64,000 nucleotides of DNA from Diadema setosum (GCA_033980235.1 CM067070.1:2948978-3012977); one strand, 5' to 3'. Shown: positions 1 through 26,214, counted from the stretch's first letter. A program made the numbers and translations. Notes: generated by a model not told the origin, from the sequence alone.

Positions 1-586
1 GTTGCTATTTCACTCTTTTCTTTTCTCTATCCCTCTGTTGTTCTTCATCTTGTTTGATGTTGCCTCTATATTCATCCTTTTCTTTCAATGGTTGCCCCCA
101 TGGTCCTCAGGATCATTAATGACCCTCCTCTGCCTTTTGTCTGTCCACCCTCCTGCTCTACTTAAATCCCCCTCCCTTTACCTGTTGGGCTCCTTGCCCA
201 TGACCTCCTACCCTCTCCTTTTGTTTTCTTTGTTCTGTGTCCCTAGCCTGTCCCTGACTGTTCTTGTTGTGTGAAGTCCTTATATATGATTGCTTTCCCT
301 GCCTGTTTGTCATTTTGCCTCTGACAAAGATTCTGCTAGGATCGAAAGCTCAGGCCCCTTTGACTCCTATTTTGTTACACAATAACCTCATAGCAGTTAA
401 AAAAGTGACACTGAGTAACCAATTAGATTTCATCTTAATTCATAGGAACTTACAATGTTGTTCAATTTTATATGGTTATTGCCATCTTTCAGGTTGGGAC
501 ATGAACAAACTCTGAATGTATATTACTGAAAGACAAATAACTCATGACATTGCTCCACACAGACTATGATCCTCACTAACATCTTT
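1..586. other. COPA intron sequence, nothing recognised
   Basis: Pyrimidine-rich unique-looking DNA at 1-320 and AT-rich DNA to 586. No COPA exon or other coding signature was seen. It should belong to the intron downstream of exon 9. Confidence 0.4.
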
Positions 587-863
587 TTACACAAAGGCAA
601 ACATGACAACAATAGAGTTTTTTGGGGATACTTCCGTTGGGAGATAGAGCTTTTGGGGAATACATCTGATAGGAAAATTACAAATATCTACGTAGAAGGG
701 AGAACAGTCTTGACATTGACATACTATTAGGCAAAATCTATGCGACAAGGATTTCTTTGAATAATCGTCACTGTTATCACATAACAGATTACATCCTTTT
801 GATGAAAATTCTAGCTGAACAAAACAAAACAAAACAAACTAGAAATGTCGCTTTGGCGACTGG

Positions 864-2130
864 TATGCCTCCGCCATAATGCATGATTTTCCCAATAGGT
901 TTAGATAGTACATGTGGACACTGTGTGATTACATTTTCACAAAATTGGCAAAATATTGGAATGACAAGTTTGTCACAAATGTGTTGAATGTTCACCTTCC
1001 TTGACGTAGGTTTAATTGGATGAATAGGAGAGCATGTATCTAGGGATTTAAGGACTTTAACTTGACTTTTCAAGGTACAGGTGTGGAGAAAAAGTGCAAT
1101 TTCTGAATTCAATAGTAAATTGTTACCATTTTCATCTGGCCCTTGACCCTAAAATTCATAAGATAATTACTTTCAGGTAGAACATGCATAATATGTACTA
1201 AGTTTCAAGGTAACTTGAGCCACTTCCGAGATATGGAGGAAAAAGATAGTTCAGCACTTTCACTTGATTTTTGACCTTTTGACCTTTGAGGCAAAAAGAA
1301 AAAAAAATACTTTCCAGAGAATTTCTATCAGGTTACACACGCATACACCAAGTGTAAGAAAAATAACCCTGCTGGCATTGCATAAATATGAGGGTAATAG
1401 TAAAATTTTGAAGTCTTGTACTTGACCTTTGACCCCTGACCTTTGACCCCATGAACCCTACATTCTCTAGATAATCACTTCCAGTCAGTACATGTATATA
1501 CTATGTTCAATGAAGATACCTTGAACAATTTTCCAAGGTACGGAGAAAAAAAAAAGTTTTAATATTTTTACTTGACCTTTTGACCTTTGACCTTTGACCT
1601 CATGACCCAAACTTTCACCAGAGAATCTTAATTGGGTAATACATGTATACACTAAGTTTCAAGAAAATCTCTTCAGGCATTCAATAGATAATGGTGGAAA
1701 TAGTGAAATTTTATGTATTTGACCCTGACCTTTTGACCTTTGACCTCATGACCCAAACTTTCACCAGAGAATCTTAATTGGGTAATACATGTATACACTA
1801 AGTTTCAAGGAAATATCTTCAGGCATTCAATAGATATGGTGGAAATAGTGAAATTTTATGTATTTGACCTTGACCTTTTGACCTTTGACCTTGAGCATGT
1901 GCACCCAAAAGTTGATAGGCACAACTTCACCCCCTACTACACATACATGCCAAGTTTCATTAGGATACCTCAACAGGTTTCGATAGTTACCTTGTCCACA
2001 AAATTCATTACGGACGGACGGAAGGACGGACGGAAGGACGGACGGACGGACGGAAGGACGGACGGAAGGACGGACGGACGGACAACCCGAAAACATAATG
2101 CCTCCGGCACCACTTCGTGGCGGAGGCATA
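864..2130. mobile_element. Non-autonomous TIR element with TGACCTTTGACC satellite core
   Basis: TATGCCTCCGCCA at 864-876 is repeated inverted as TGGCGGAGGCATA at 2118-2130. Between them lie many copies of TTGACCTTTGACCT, two near-identical ~125 bp direct repeats with a period of about 146 bp (starting near 1601 and 1747), and a (GGAC)n tract near the right end. There is no credible protein; open frames across the GGAC tract are compositional. No clear target duplication was found. It sits inside the COPA intron. Confidence 0.65.
2012..2081. repeat. (GGAC/GGAA)n simple repeat
   Basis: Tandem GGAC units with occasional GGAA variants, inside the TIR element just before its right end. Confidence 0.9.
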
Positions 2131-2150
2131 AAAACTTTCACGCTACTAAC

Positions 2151-16208
<14,058 letters not shown>

Positions 16209-16426
16209 ATTGCTGGGGCAGGATTGCAGGCAAATCGAAGCCCTTGATATGTGTTAGAAATTTGTTATTCACGACGTTCTCGAAGTAGCTGATTTACCCA
16301 CATCTGCATGTACGGCAAAGGAATAGTCCGCGATCCGTGCTTCGCTTGCGTGTGATTTACATTGAGTGTGGTGGTTATATTAACTGTGCACAAGTGGGTC
16401 CAGATCACTACGTGCATTTCGCGTAG

Positions 16427-16434
16427 CCACGTCA
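16427..16434 (-). promoter_or_regulatory. UPRE/CRE-like TGACGTGG upstream of COPA
   Basis: Reading on the minus strand, TGACGTGG sits 219 nt upstream of the COPA start codon. TGACGTG(G/A) is the core recognised by XBP1/ATF6-type factors and contains a CRE half-site. COPI genes respond to secretory load in animals, so the position makes sense, but an 8-mer match may be chance. The transcription start is unknown. Confidence 0.3.
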
Positions 16435-17494
16435 CATTGCACACGAGAGCAATCTTAGCCTTTTGTGCCAGCTGTTTAGTAAGATATCAAGTGAAGTTAT
16501 AGGCTGGTATAGTTTTGGTGGAGATGAGGATTTAGGCTTTAACTTTTTGCAAGATAGGCCTACAGAAACATTAGTTTGAAATAGTATTGGGCATACCACT
16601 CTAATATGAATTCAAAGTTTAATTGATCAAAATCGGTTTTGGAATGGCTGAGACATCCAAATAAAAAGTAAAACAAAGCGATCGGGTAAATGGTGGGCCC
16701 CACCTAGGATCGCTCTGTTTTGAATATCTCAGTCTGAAAGCTACTATTTTTAATCAAATAAACGTCGAATTCCTCTTGAAATAACATACCCTTTCACATG
16801 TCATTGTAGGTTTCTCATTATCTCACCTAATGTAAGAAACCTGAAGTTATATAGGTCTCAACCAAAACTACGAGTATCTGATTTCTTCATGATTCCAACT
16901 CTGAAACACTTTGTAAAAAGTCTAAGTACTTTCTTAGTTTTTTTCAGGCAAAGGTGAATGTTCGATCTCCACACCCACTTGTGAGAATTTAAAAAAAATG
17001 GCTTATCCGCACTGATGAACTGTTAGGAGAGATCAAAAGGGATTTACCGAAAAATGCTACGGATAACAAGAAAAGAAACTGTATACAGATCATGCTGATA
17101 AAATGATTAATATAAAATGGACTAAAAATACAAAGAAATTGCACATTGGCTCCCTCCTCTATAGACTTAGTACACTTTGGGGAATGACAATTTCCGAATT
17201 TTCCACAAAAAAAGTGTGCTTCAGAGTTTTCCGCAATTAGTTCCCAGATGAACGGGGAGAGGGAGAGGGGGCGGAAAGGTCCCGGGTCTTCAGCCGCCAG
17301 CGAATAATCAAATGGACCTACACTTTCATGTCGGACATGGTAGAAGTACATTAATGGTATACTATTTCATTCCATATTTTTTCTTCATTACATAGAAAAC
17401 AGTTCAGTTTCTGAATGTATTGGATTCTGCTGTTTCATTGTTACCGTTTTCACGGGGCGAGTATGATAATGATAAAGGACATTCTATTGCGCAG
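16435..17494. other. Upstream region of COPA, no gene seen
   Basis: AT-rich DNA with no clear exon, repeat or RNA gene. The near part (16209-16450) should hold the COPA 5' UTR and promoter. Confidence 0.4.
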
Positions 17495-18372
17495 CTACTA
17501 TAATTCAAATTCAAATTCAAATTCAAACTTTATTTTCACTCTTTTTTCCAACAGAATGTACAAAAAAAACAATATGATACATTTGGCATGCGAGTCGTTG
17601 ATTATATACATACATATATACATAGTCAGACAGGGATAACAACATGCTCATGTCCTTATGTTTGGTACAAAAAGAAACATACACTCTATACATTCTGTCA
17701 AAAAAAAAAGTGGAGGTACCCACTCAAAAGACTATGCTTGTAACATGTGGGCACCTCTGAGGGGAAAGAGGGGAAGTAAAGGGGGTGAAAAACTTACAAC
17801 TACAAAGATTGCGGGAAACTGGGAAAGTCGGGAATAGAAAAAAAAAGAAAGAAAGAAAGAAGAAAAAGAAAGCAAAAGTGTGAAAATAGGGAACAGAAAA
17901 TGGGGAGAAGAGAGAGAAAGAGAGAGAAAAAACCTAAATTATTTTGATGCATACACCAAGGGGCGAAGCCCACAGAGACAAATAGCCACGCGTTTTCGAG
18001 AGTGAAACAGTGTTGAGCTGCTTTCCAGCGGAACAGACTGCAACCGTGAGGGCACGTGAAGAATACAAAAATACTAAACGCGGTAAAAAATGGTCGATGC
18101 CTCAAGAGAATGCTGCCTATAGTGAAAGACAATACATTACAGAATTATATTTATTCGGTTGCATTATAAGACTTTAAAAGAAAACTCTTCAATCTCTTTT
18201 TAAAAGAATTCAATGACGGTGCATTTTGTATGTCCATGGGAAGGGAGTTCCAGAATCTTGGACCTACATAAATAAAAGTTTGTTGAGCAAGCACGGTTCT
18301 TAATAAAGGTAAATGAAATTCATTTGACTGTCTGGTTGGATATCCATGATATGTCCGGTTGCGCATGAACAT
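17495..18372 (-). mobile_element. 3' end of CR1/L2-like non-LTR retrotransposon
   Basis: On the minus strand the sequence ends in a (GAATTT)n tail at about 17501-17527 (the 3' signature of CR1/L2-type elements) preceded by an untranslated region. Upstream of that, at 18372-18151, is the C-terminal tip of a reverse-transcriptase protein, including YPTRQSNEFHLPL, GPRFWNSLP and SLNSFKKRLKSFLL. The element is 5'-truncated; no catalytic domain remains. Confidence 0.8.
18151..18372 (-). pseudogene. Reverse-transcriptase C-terminal fragment
   Basis: 73 residues matching the C-terminal G-x-x-F-W-N-S-L-P...S-L-x-x-F-K-x-x-L pattern seen in CR1/L2/jockey proteins, and clearly related to the end of the frame at 21207-21884. 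Not a host gene. Confidence 0.8.
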
Positions 18373-18986
18373 GGAGTTAATAATAATAATACACTCTATT
18401 GCGCATGTATAATTATAAATAGAGTATACACTGATCTTAATAATATTAGAAAAAATATGGAATTAAATAAGAGCGTTTTTCGGGCCCAGAGCCATCTTGT
18501 AAACCGCCGTATATAGATGCATCTAACAGGCCTACAATATCATAGCTCTGCAAATAGAATATAGTATGTACAAGCAAAATGAAAATAAACCAAGAAAGAA
18601 GTTCAGTGGCAATGATAATAACAATCTCATTATGACAGTGACACTTTTATTAATTCCATGTCACCTTGCATATAATTTGGGGTTATAAGACTAAGGATAC
18701 ATTGATATTTCAAGACTTCTATGTAGGGCCTTTACACTGTTTACATAATATCACCCGATTTATTATATTAATAATAATAATAATGATAAACCTTCGGTAG
18801 AATATTCAAACAAAAGATTAGAAGATATCATTTTCTATCATTATTATTATTATTATCATAAGAAAGCAGAAATTTGTAAACACGAGAACTAAAGGGATCA
18901 TATTGGCAGATTTATATAGAGTGAAGACAGATTAATGGCGAGAGAGAAGAAGAAGAAGAATTAGAAGAAGAAAGGAAAAGAAGAAT
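18373..18986. other. AT-rich spacer with (AAT)n patches
   Basis: Contains AAT/ATT trinucleotide patches near 18768-18788 and 18839-18855 and an AGAAGA patch near 18945. No gene recognised. Confidence 0.4.
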
Positions 18987-19278
18987 TACTCTCTAAAAAA
19001 ATCGAGTGAAAATATTCACTTTTAGAGGAGTGAATACAAAAAAAGAGTGAATTTAGAGTGAAATGGAGGAATTTCCAGTGAAAATGTTCATTTTCACTCG
19101 TTTTAGAGTGACCTCAGGGATCACTCCAAAATCTTTGAGTGATCCCTGAGGTCACTCCAAAATGAGTGAAAATGAACATTTTCACTCGAAATTCACTCCA
19201 TTTCACTCTAAATTTACTCTTTTTTGTATTCACTCCTTTAAAAGTGAATATTTTCACTCGATTTTTTTTTAGAGAGTA
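18987..19278. mobile_element. Near-palindromic MITE, TACTCTCTAAA ends (copy 1)
   Basis: The ~292 bp sequence folds almost completely on itself: TACTCTCTAAA at the left is mirrored by AGAGAGTA at the right, and GAGTGAAAATATTCACT and CTCAGGGATCACTC are mirrored around a loop near 19126-19136. TA at both outer edges suggests TA target duplication, as in Tc1/mariner-type MITEs. A second copy is at 28146-28421. Confidence 0.85.
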
Positions 19279-20880
19279 AGAAACAAATATAAGGAGGAAC
19301 CACCAGCTGATATCTTGATGTTATGCATTGTAATAGGACACGTACAATAATGTACAGAGGGTATACAACGGTTTAATGATAGCGGAACTATAACCCCAGT
19401 TTGAGACAGGACTGATGCCATATAAGATAGTAGTATTCCATAGACCTATACAAGAATTAATTGTTTTTGTTTTTTTACGTGTGTTCTCAATGCATTTGCC
19501 ACCGCAGACCAAAATTTCTTCTTCTTCTTCTTCTTTCTCTTCTTCTTCTTTGTGCTATCGTTGTAGGTATTCTTTCTACATTGTCCGGGCATATAGCGTA
19601 TATAGCTAAATGAAAAACATATTTAAATATAACTATTATAGATAGATATATAGATAGATTTTAGTAATTACTGTCACATTTTGTATATCCCTGTTATATA
19701 TTTTTGCATGAACCAGTCAAGCAACATTATACAAACTGAAACAATAAGTTTGATCAAAATTAAACGATCGTTATGAAACATCCTGCACGTGTACATGACA
19801 TTTCGGACCTTCATAATATACAATATTTTTACGAATTGAAAACTTCTATATTGCATCCCACACAAATGTTAAAATGGAAGTACACACCGATACTGAAATG
19901 GAGTTTCAGATATTAGGTATACAAATCATGCATGGTGACAGACAACTCTGTTACATTAAAGAAAACGATTATCCTGTCAATCTTGTAGTAGTTTTTGGGG
20001 GGCCTTGCTTGTTTTTTATTATAGTTTTTTTATAATCTTGTTACTTACTTTGCTTAGAGATAATAGATTATGTAACAATTGTGATGCTAAACAAACCAGC
20101 TCTTGGTACTCCAGTTCCAGTAGATAATTCTGATTTGCACATAAAAGAGTCTATCACTGTCTTTATACATTGCCAACAAATATCGATTTTAGAGAATATT
20201 ATAGGCTCATGGGTTAGTTGTGAGAAGTGTGAAAAAAGACTGTCACTGCACTGGAAACGAATAATCATACTTTTATATACATTACACTATATACCCCCTG
20301 CTATAAAATACAAGTAAGAATAAAACAAAGAAATGATCTTCTCTTTTCAGAAAGAGGACAATCACTTGACATTTTTGAATGATTTTCTTCAGTAAAATTT
20401 GAAGACATGAATATCACTGAAACAATGATAATTGTTTATCATAATATTTTCGACAAGAAGTACACCAACATTGCAATGAGGTAATAAGCAATCTCGCGAC
20501 CAGACAACAACTTGATGAATTAACAGCTGTAAAGGCTATAGTTCAAACACACTCTTCCCATTTACTCATCATTTTGTTCACCGCAATGGGAAACAATAGG
20601 ACAACATAATTTATAGTCGTTTACTTGTTAACTGTGTTATAACATGATAACAATTCTTCATCGGTTTTTTTTTTTTTTTTCATTCAAAAGGACCTTCCTT
20701 TCTGTTATTCATTTAGATTTACGCACGATGTGTAACTTCCTTCCTTTTCGATTCTTCCTTTCACGGCTTTACTGTATTATAGTCAATGATGATTATACGT
20801 TTTCCTCTTTGACGGTGGATAATCAACAATGTATCATAATAGAGTGGACGTTAACGTTGTACATTAGACGCTTCTTTAGT
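19279..20880. other. AT-rich spacer, nothing recognised
   Basis: Includes a TTC-rich patch near 19517-19552 and a TAGATAGATA patch near 19638. No protein, RNA gene or clear repeat ends could be supported. Confidence 0.4.
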
Positions 20881-20906
20881 GCTCTGCTTTGTTGACAAAG
20901 CAGAGC
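20881..20906. repeat. Perfect 12 bp hairpin at retrotransposon 5' junction
   Basis: GCTCTGCTTTGT and ACAAAGCAGAGC are exact inverted copies separated by TG. It lies at the apparent truncation point of the reverse-transcriptase fragment. Confidence 0.8.
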
Positions 20907-22440
20907 AATACGTAGCATTTCATTCAAGTACCTCGTTTAAGTTATATTACTTGCGGTGTACCACAGGGATCCATTTTAGGACCTCTACTTTTTCTTATAT
21001 ATATCAACGATATCATAAATTCCTCAACCCTTCTCACCTATGTATTATTCGCGGACGATACCAGTGTCTTCTACTCTCACAACTGTTTAAACACACTAGT
21101 TGATATACTTAATTCTGAGCTTGCAAAAATTTCTACATGGTTTAAATGCAATAAATTATCACTAAATATAGATAAAACGTGTTTTATAAACTTCAATACT
21201 TCACATTTGCAACCGATAATGCCTAATAACATTATTATTGATGGTATGCCCATTATTGGAAAAAAATCAACCAAGTTCTTAGGGATAACCCTTGACTCCA
21301 ATTTAAATTGGAATAACCACATTGACAATATAACCACATTAATATCCAAAGCCATTGGAATACTTCGGAGATTAAAATATTTTGTAACGGAAAAAGTACT
21401 CATTATGTTATACAATGCATTAATCTTACCGTACATTAATTATTGTAATGTTGTCTGGGGAAACTGTAATAAAACCAAAGTAAATTTTATTTTTCTTTTA
21501 CAGAAAAAGGCAATAAGAATATGTACCAACTCACATTATCTAGAACATACTGATCCATTATTCCTTAGACTAAAAGTTCTTAAAGTTGACGATATACACA
21601 AATTTCAAACAGCAATATTTATGTTCAAATACACGCAAAATCTACTCCCACTCTTCCACAACGCATTTTCCCTTAACAGGGATGTCCATGCTTACCCCAC
21701 GCGCCATCGTAATGATTTCCATTTGAATAACCCTAAACTCCTATTAGCTCAAAAATCAATTCGGCATAACGGGCCTGATATTTGGAATTCACTCCCTCTC
21801 CACATAAAACAGTGCACATCTCTCTATTCCTTTAAGGCAAATACAAAGAAATATTTCTTGGCACAATATCATACGGTACAGTAATCATTAAACATGTACC
21901 TCTTATACTCAACAACAAGGCAATATCTGGTCCACCCCCTTTTCCTTTTCTTTTACTTTGCTGCTTGACCCTTCGCCCATATTATAACATATCCAATCAT
22001 TCTCTTAGAAGTGCTGACCATGAACACTTTCGCGCTTCATCACCTGCACACGCACTCACAGGCACCACTCCTGTTTACCAAGTAATTGTATAAAACTGGA
22101 TTTACACGCACTTTAACATGGCCCATCTGTATTAGTGTTCAAGTACTACAATAAAAAATGGTAATTTAACTCTGGCTGTCCGTCTGTTCAAGCACGGCTT
22201 ATAACGGCGGCCTTCTGCATCATATGTATATATTTTATATTGTACTGTGAATTAAGTCATTATTGGCCATATAAACATTTTGTATGTTATGTAACGTTTC
22301 ATTTGTCTTTACATACAAAATATGACTTACTATGTAATATGTCAATAATTTTCAGAATTGTATTTGTGTAATTGAACCTGCCTTTGTTATTTCTGTTATT
22401 CTGAAAGAAAATATGAAATGCAGAAAATAAAATCTTTTCA
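20885..22440 (+). mobile_element. 5'-truncated CR1/L2-like non-LTR retrotransposon (RT half)
   Basis: Begins within the reverse-transcriptase domain at about 20940 and continues through its C-terminus at 21884, then ~550 bp of 3' untranslated sequence to an AATAAAATC-type end near 22425. Catalytic motifs are present (see next entry). It lacks the endonuclease half. Confidence 0.85.
20940..21884 (+). pseudogene. Reverse transcriptase, partial (fingers/palm missing upstream part)
   Basis: One frame runs from about 20940 to 21884. It carries TCGVPQGSILGPLLFLIYIN, then the catalytic LFADDTSVF, STWFKCNKLSLNIDKT, the FLGITLDSNLNW thumb-type motif, and a C-terminal HNGPDIWNSLPLHIK. The frame stays open, but the upstream half of the protein is absent, so this is a dead copy. 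It is the same type as 18151-18372 and complements the endonuclease fragment at 24190-25760. Confidence 0.88.
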
Positions 22441-22685
22441 AACAAAAACAAAAGTGCACTCACGACTATATTAAAGAAATATAATTAAGAACTTTAAGCA
22501 CAGACGACACGTCTTCAATCTCCATTCATAACGACAAATGCCACGACCAATCTGAGAGGTAAACCTTTAAGAAGCAAGGAACGACAGCAAACAAATCAAA
22601 TGCGTGTGTTCTTTTTTCTTTCACCAGCGCTACCATAGTACCTATTCCTATAATCTCAATATATTGTCTGAGGGGTGATGTTGAA
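22441..22685. other. 3' flank of the intronless IgSF gene
   Basis: Should include the 3' UTR of the minus-strand IgSF gene, but no clear AATAAA on that strand was seen. Confidence 0.35.
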
Positions 22686-23804
22686 TCACACTGAGGAAGA
22701 CGTTGTTTCTGTGTTCACTGCAACCTCATCGTTGATGGTTTGGTGATGAATGGAAACTGTGTCATACCTCTGCGAATTCTTGTTTCTTGTTGAAAATCCA
22801 CACCAGATGACAATGGCACCCAGTGTAGCAAGCCAAATGCAAATCATAATGACCGCGATATAGATATAAACTTGATTGTCAGGCTTACTGCGTGGTACCC
22901 CGGTGGCGGCTATGCCGGACGGTTGGACACATGACGGTATCCTCGCAAATCCTATTCTACCGGTGGAATTATTTGATGCTGGCAGTTGACACAAGACCAC
23001 TTGATTGGCATGGTATCCTGAAATATTTCTTAGAAGCAAAGTTTTCCCTTTATCCTGAAACCAGGGATCACTTACTGCGATCTTGTTGTGGTCCGCATCA
23101 AGAAAATACCATTCAATCTCACTATCTCCAGATATGTCACACTCAAATATTGCATCTTGTTTGTCACACAACAATCGCATCTCGACGTAATTGGGAAAAG
23201 TGCAGCTTTTCACGTTGTCCTTCTCGAAGATGGACATTTCACACGAGATGTTGCGATTGATGACAAACTCGGAGATGGTCACAACACTTACCATAACTCC
23301 ATGCGCCTTTGATTTTTGTCCTTCTAGTCTCAGGCTTGGTGTAATTCCTTGTGACGAATTCGCGATGCAGGACAATTCTATCCCAATCAAGTCGAACGAG
23401 TCCTGGGCAAATGCTGGCAAAATGTTGCATCGAGGACCGGTGAAGCTGTTTTGGTCAAGAACTCGCTTGATCTCGTAGACCTGCAGGACTCTTCCGTAGG
23501 ATGAGCACGCAAAAGTTGAATTGCTGTGGCTCAATTTCGTCATAAATATTAAAGAGGATGAAGTCTCATTTTTAGAACCATGATAATCTCCGAAGAAACC
23601 AGAGTCTTCGAATTTTAACACGAGCTTTGCTGTAGGTGTCTCCACAGTCCAGATTAAACTGTGAGCTGTCCATGGGCTCTGGCATGTGAATTCCTGTCTG
23701 TCGTTGATGAAGGCATGGTCAATAGTCACATTAGCAGCAAATCCCGTAAATTTACAGAAATAGAACATGACTGACAATATAATAGTACGTCCTAGCATCT
23801 TCAT
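22686..23804 (-). CDS. Intronless immunoglobulin-superfamily type I membrane protein
   Basis: A single 372-residue frame starting MKMLGRTIILSVMFYFC, a good signal peptide (about residues 1-23). Three Ig-like units follow: C41/W52/C100; C146 to C188 (with C126 and C201 near); and C222/W232/C272 (with C213 and C292 near). N-glycosylation sequons occur at about N25, N79, N95, N149, N185, N260 and N279. One membrane segment at about 312-337 and a ~35-residue tail with RYDTVS complete a cell-surface receptor or adhesion layout. The start has G at -3. No closer family could be named, and no known signalling motif (ITAM/ITIM) is clear. Most animal Ig domains are encoded on phase-1 exons, so a gene in one exon is unusual and may point to retroposition. 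Confidence 0.82.
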   Translation of the reverse strand: MKMLGRTIILSVMFYFCKFTGFAANVTIDHAFINDRQEFTCQSPWTAHSLIWTVETPTAKLVLKFEDSGFFGDYHGSKNETSSSLIFMTKLSHSNSTFACSSYGRVLQVYEIKRVLDQNSFTGPRCNILPAFAQDSFDLIGIELSCIANSSQGITPSLRLEGQKSKAHGVMVSVVTISEFVINRNISCEMSIFEKDNVKSCTFPNYVEMRLLCDKQDAIFECDISGDSEIEWYFLDADHNKIAVSDPWFQDKGKTLLLRNISGYHANQVVLCQLPASNNSTGRIGFARIPSCVQPSGIAATGVPRSKPDNQVYIYIAVIMICIWLATLGAIVIWCGFSTRNKNSQRYDTVSIHHQTINDEVAVNTETTSSSV

Positions 23805-24189
23805 TTCTGCGTCTCAGATATCACATGCACCATCCAATAATGAAAGGCAAGTTTCAGAACGGGTCCCGAGTCAAGAGATGCGAAGCATGATCAAAAGAAC
23901 GTTGAACATGTTCCTCGAATGTACAAAGTGTACGAAATGATTCTTTTCAGTTGTCAAGTCTTATAGAATTGCAGATTTTTGAAATAGCGTCATTCCATGA
24001 CCACCGCACGCGACAAGATTATCGTGACGCGCAAAATGCTATAGTTTCCAGCTCACTACCCATATACAATATGGTTCCAGATTCCCACGGTCTGCATTCA
24101 CGTTTTGTCAACAACGAACTTGGGCAGCAGTCTTTATTTACAGGCCCTTAATCAATACTTAGGAAAAAGAATGTCATGAATTATGGAAA

Positions 24190-25760
24190 TTGAATCCGAT
24201 ATTGACAGAGATATAGCTGTTTATCATCCTGATTATTAAACGGTTGAAGAATTCAAGGAAAGATTCAATATTGATAATGATAATGATTTTAATTTTCATT
24301 ACAACAATATCAAACATCATTTCAGTCTGCTTCACGTAGATGCCAGAAGTATGAACAAAACTTTTGATTCTATTGATGTGTTATATTGTCTTCGATTAAT
24401 AATTTTCAATTTTCAGTAATGAGAATAACAGAAACTTGGTTACAATGAAACTCTGCCCCCGTATTTAATATCGATAACTATAAAATTTTTACGAATTAAT
24501 GATCGCAGATTCAGACGAGGAGGAGGTGTCTCCTTATATATTCATGATTTTTTTCACTTTCAAAAACAGAAATGATATATACATTAAAGGAACTGAAAAT
24601 ATATTCGTAAACCTTACAAGCAATACTTCAAAAAATATGATTATTGGAGTGGTTTATAGACACCCTAGCAGCTCAATAGATTTGTTTTTAGAAACATTGG
24701 AATAATGATTATATTCTTAACAAATTGGCATGTGAAAGCAAATATTTTATCTAATGGGTGATTATAATATTGATATTTTACTCCCTCAATCAAATGATAA
24801 TAGTTTAAAGTTATTGAATACACTCTCCATGTTTAGTTTACATCCTCACATTAATAAAACAACCAGAAAAGTTAATAATTCTGAAACTTTAATAGATAAT
24901 GTATTTTTTAATGTCAATGAGTTAGAAAATTTTAACGGTATTCTATATTTTCATGTAACTGACCATCTCCCTATTTTTGTTATTTCTCAGAATAAGGTTG
25001 ATAGTATCAGGAATAAATATAAACGTGAATATTTAGAAGAGAGACACAACAAAATATTGATAGACTAAAATTGCTGATTTGGCAGTTGAGCCTTGGGATG
25101 ATGTTTTCGGTGAATCCGATGTCAACAGCTCGTATGGATTATTTATAAACAAGTATCTCTTTTTATATAACAGGAATACACCCCTTGTACGAAAGAGAAA
25201 AAAAAATAGGAGAAAGCCCCGCAGACCATGGATTACTAAGGTTATTTTGTTATCGATTAAATCACGCAAAAATGTATACAGGAACGCGTTACATGTCACG
25301 CGATTAGATGCTAATTTCAATAGATATAAAAATACAGAAATATATTAACAACTATTATACGATTGTCAAGTAAATCTTATCATTCAAAAAATATTGAATC
25401 TAAAGGATCCAATACAGACTCAATTTGGAAGAACACTTGAGGATCTTTTGGGAAAGAAAAAAGGTCATTTATTCTAAAATTATTGAAAATGGATATGAAA
25501 TTATGGACCCAAATGATATTGCTAATATTTTTAATGAATATTTTGTTAATATAGGATCAATTTTAGCATCTTCCATAAATGAAACCGGTATTGATTTTAT
25601 GCAGTATTTCTCTGAATCATTTGATATTTCTCTTTTTTTTTTCTCACCAACTTCATACCATGAAATAGTTAGCATTGTTAAAGGTCTAATAAATCCAGTA
25701 AGTCCTCGGGTTATGATGCTTTAAGTGTTTATCTCCTTAAACAGATTATTCATTTTATTG
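24190..25760 (+). mobile_element. 3'-truncated non-LTR retrotransposon (endonuclease half)
   Basis: Broken coding sequence of the 5' half of a CR1/L2-like ORF2: FSLLHVDARSMNK near 24322, TETWL near 24431, GVVYRHPSSSIDLFLE near 24646, then the endonuclease core and the linker before the reverse transcriptase. It stops near 25760 before any reverse-transcriptase motif. Several frame changes and stops. Confidence 0.8.
24499..25724 (+). pseudogene. APE-type endonuclease domain remnant
   Basis: MGDYNIDILLPQSND at 24754 is the G-D-x-N motif of AP-type endonucleases; ETLIDNVFFN and HVTDHLPIFVI (the terminal S/T-D-H motif) follow. Later frames carry the linker WITKVILLSIKSRKNVYR near 25230 and NEYFVNIGS near 25536. 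Frameshifts lie near 24700, 25070, 25350 and 25710, so it is not functional. Confidence 0.82.
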
Positions 25761-26214
25761 TACCCCACTGGTACATACAAATTACATCCAACATATTATC
25801 TCTCAGCTCTGGCCGCTGAGCAAACGTACTTCAAAATGAGTAACTTCCTTGTTTTTCATGCGGTATCAGTGAAATTTTTACCTCTGAACTCGTAAGATTT
25901 TACTTTTTATCAGATTAACTTATAATAGGACTGGATTGTCTCTTTAAAAGATAATGGAATAATGGAATATAATAATTTATCGGCAGCCTCTCGTTATCTC
26001 TCATTTGTCCGAAAATATGTCTATTTGAAGGAGTTTTATAACTAAAAGAGCAACTGAGACGGACCAAAACATTATTACATAGTCAGGAGAGGGATTTCGT
26101 GTAACTAGTCGGCTCTGCACATTTTCTTCTTTTTTTTTTGTATAGTTTCTTTTAGTTTTAGAGACGACAGTTGAGTTGCTCGAAGGGACTGAAAACCAGA
26201 CTAGGTAACCATGT
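25761..26214. other. Spacer, nothing recognised
   Basis: AT-rich sequence after the truncated endonuclease fragment; no gene or repeat ends seen. Confidence 0.35.
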
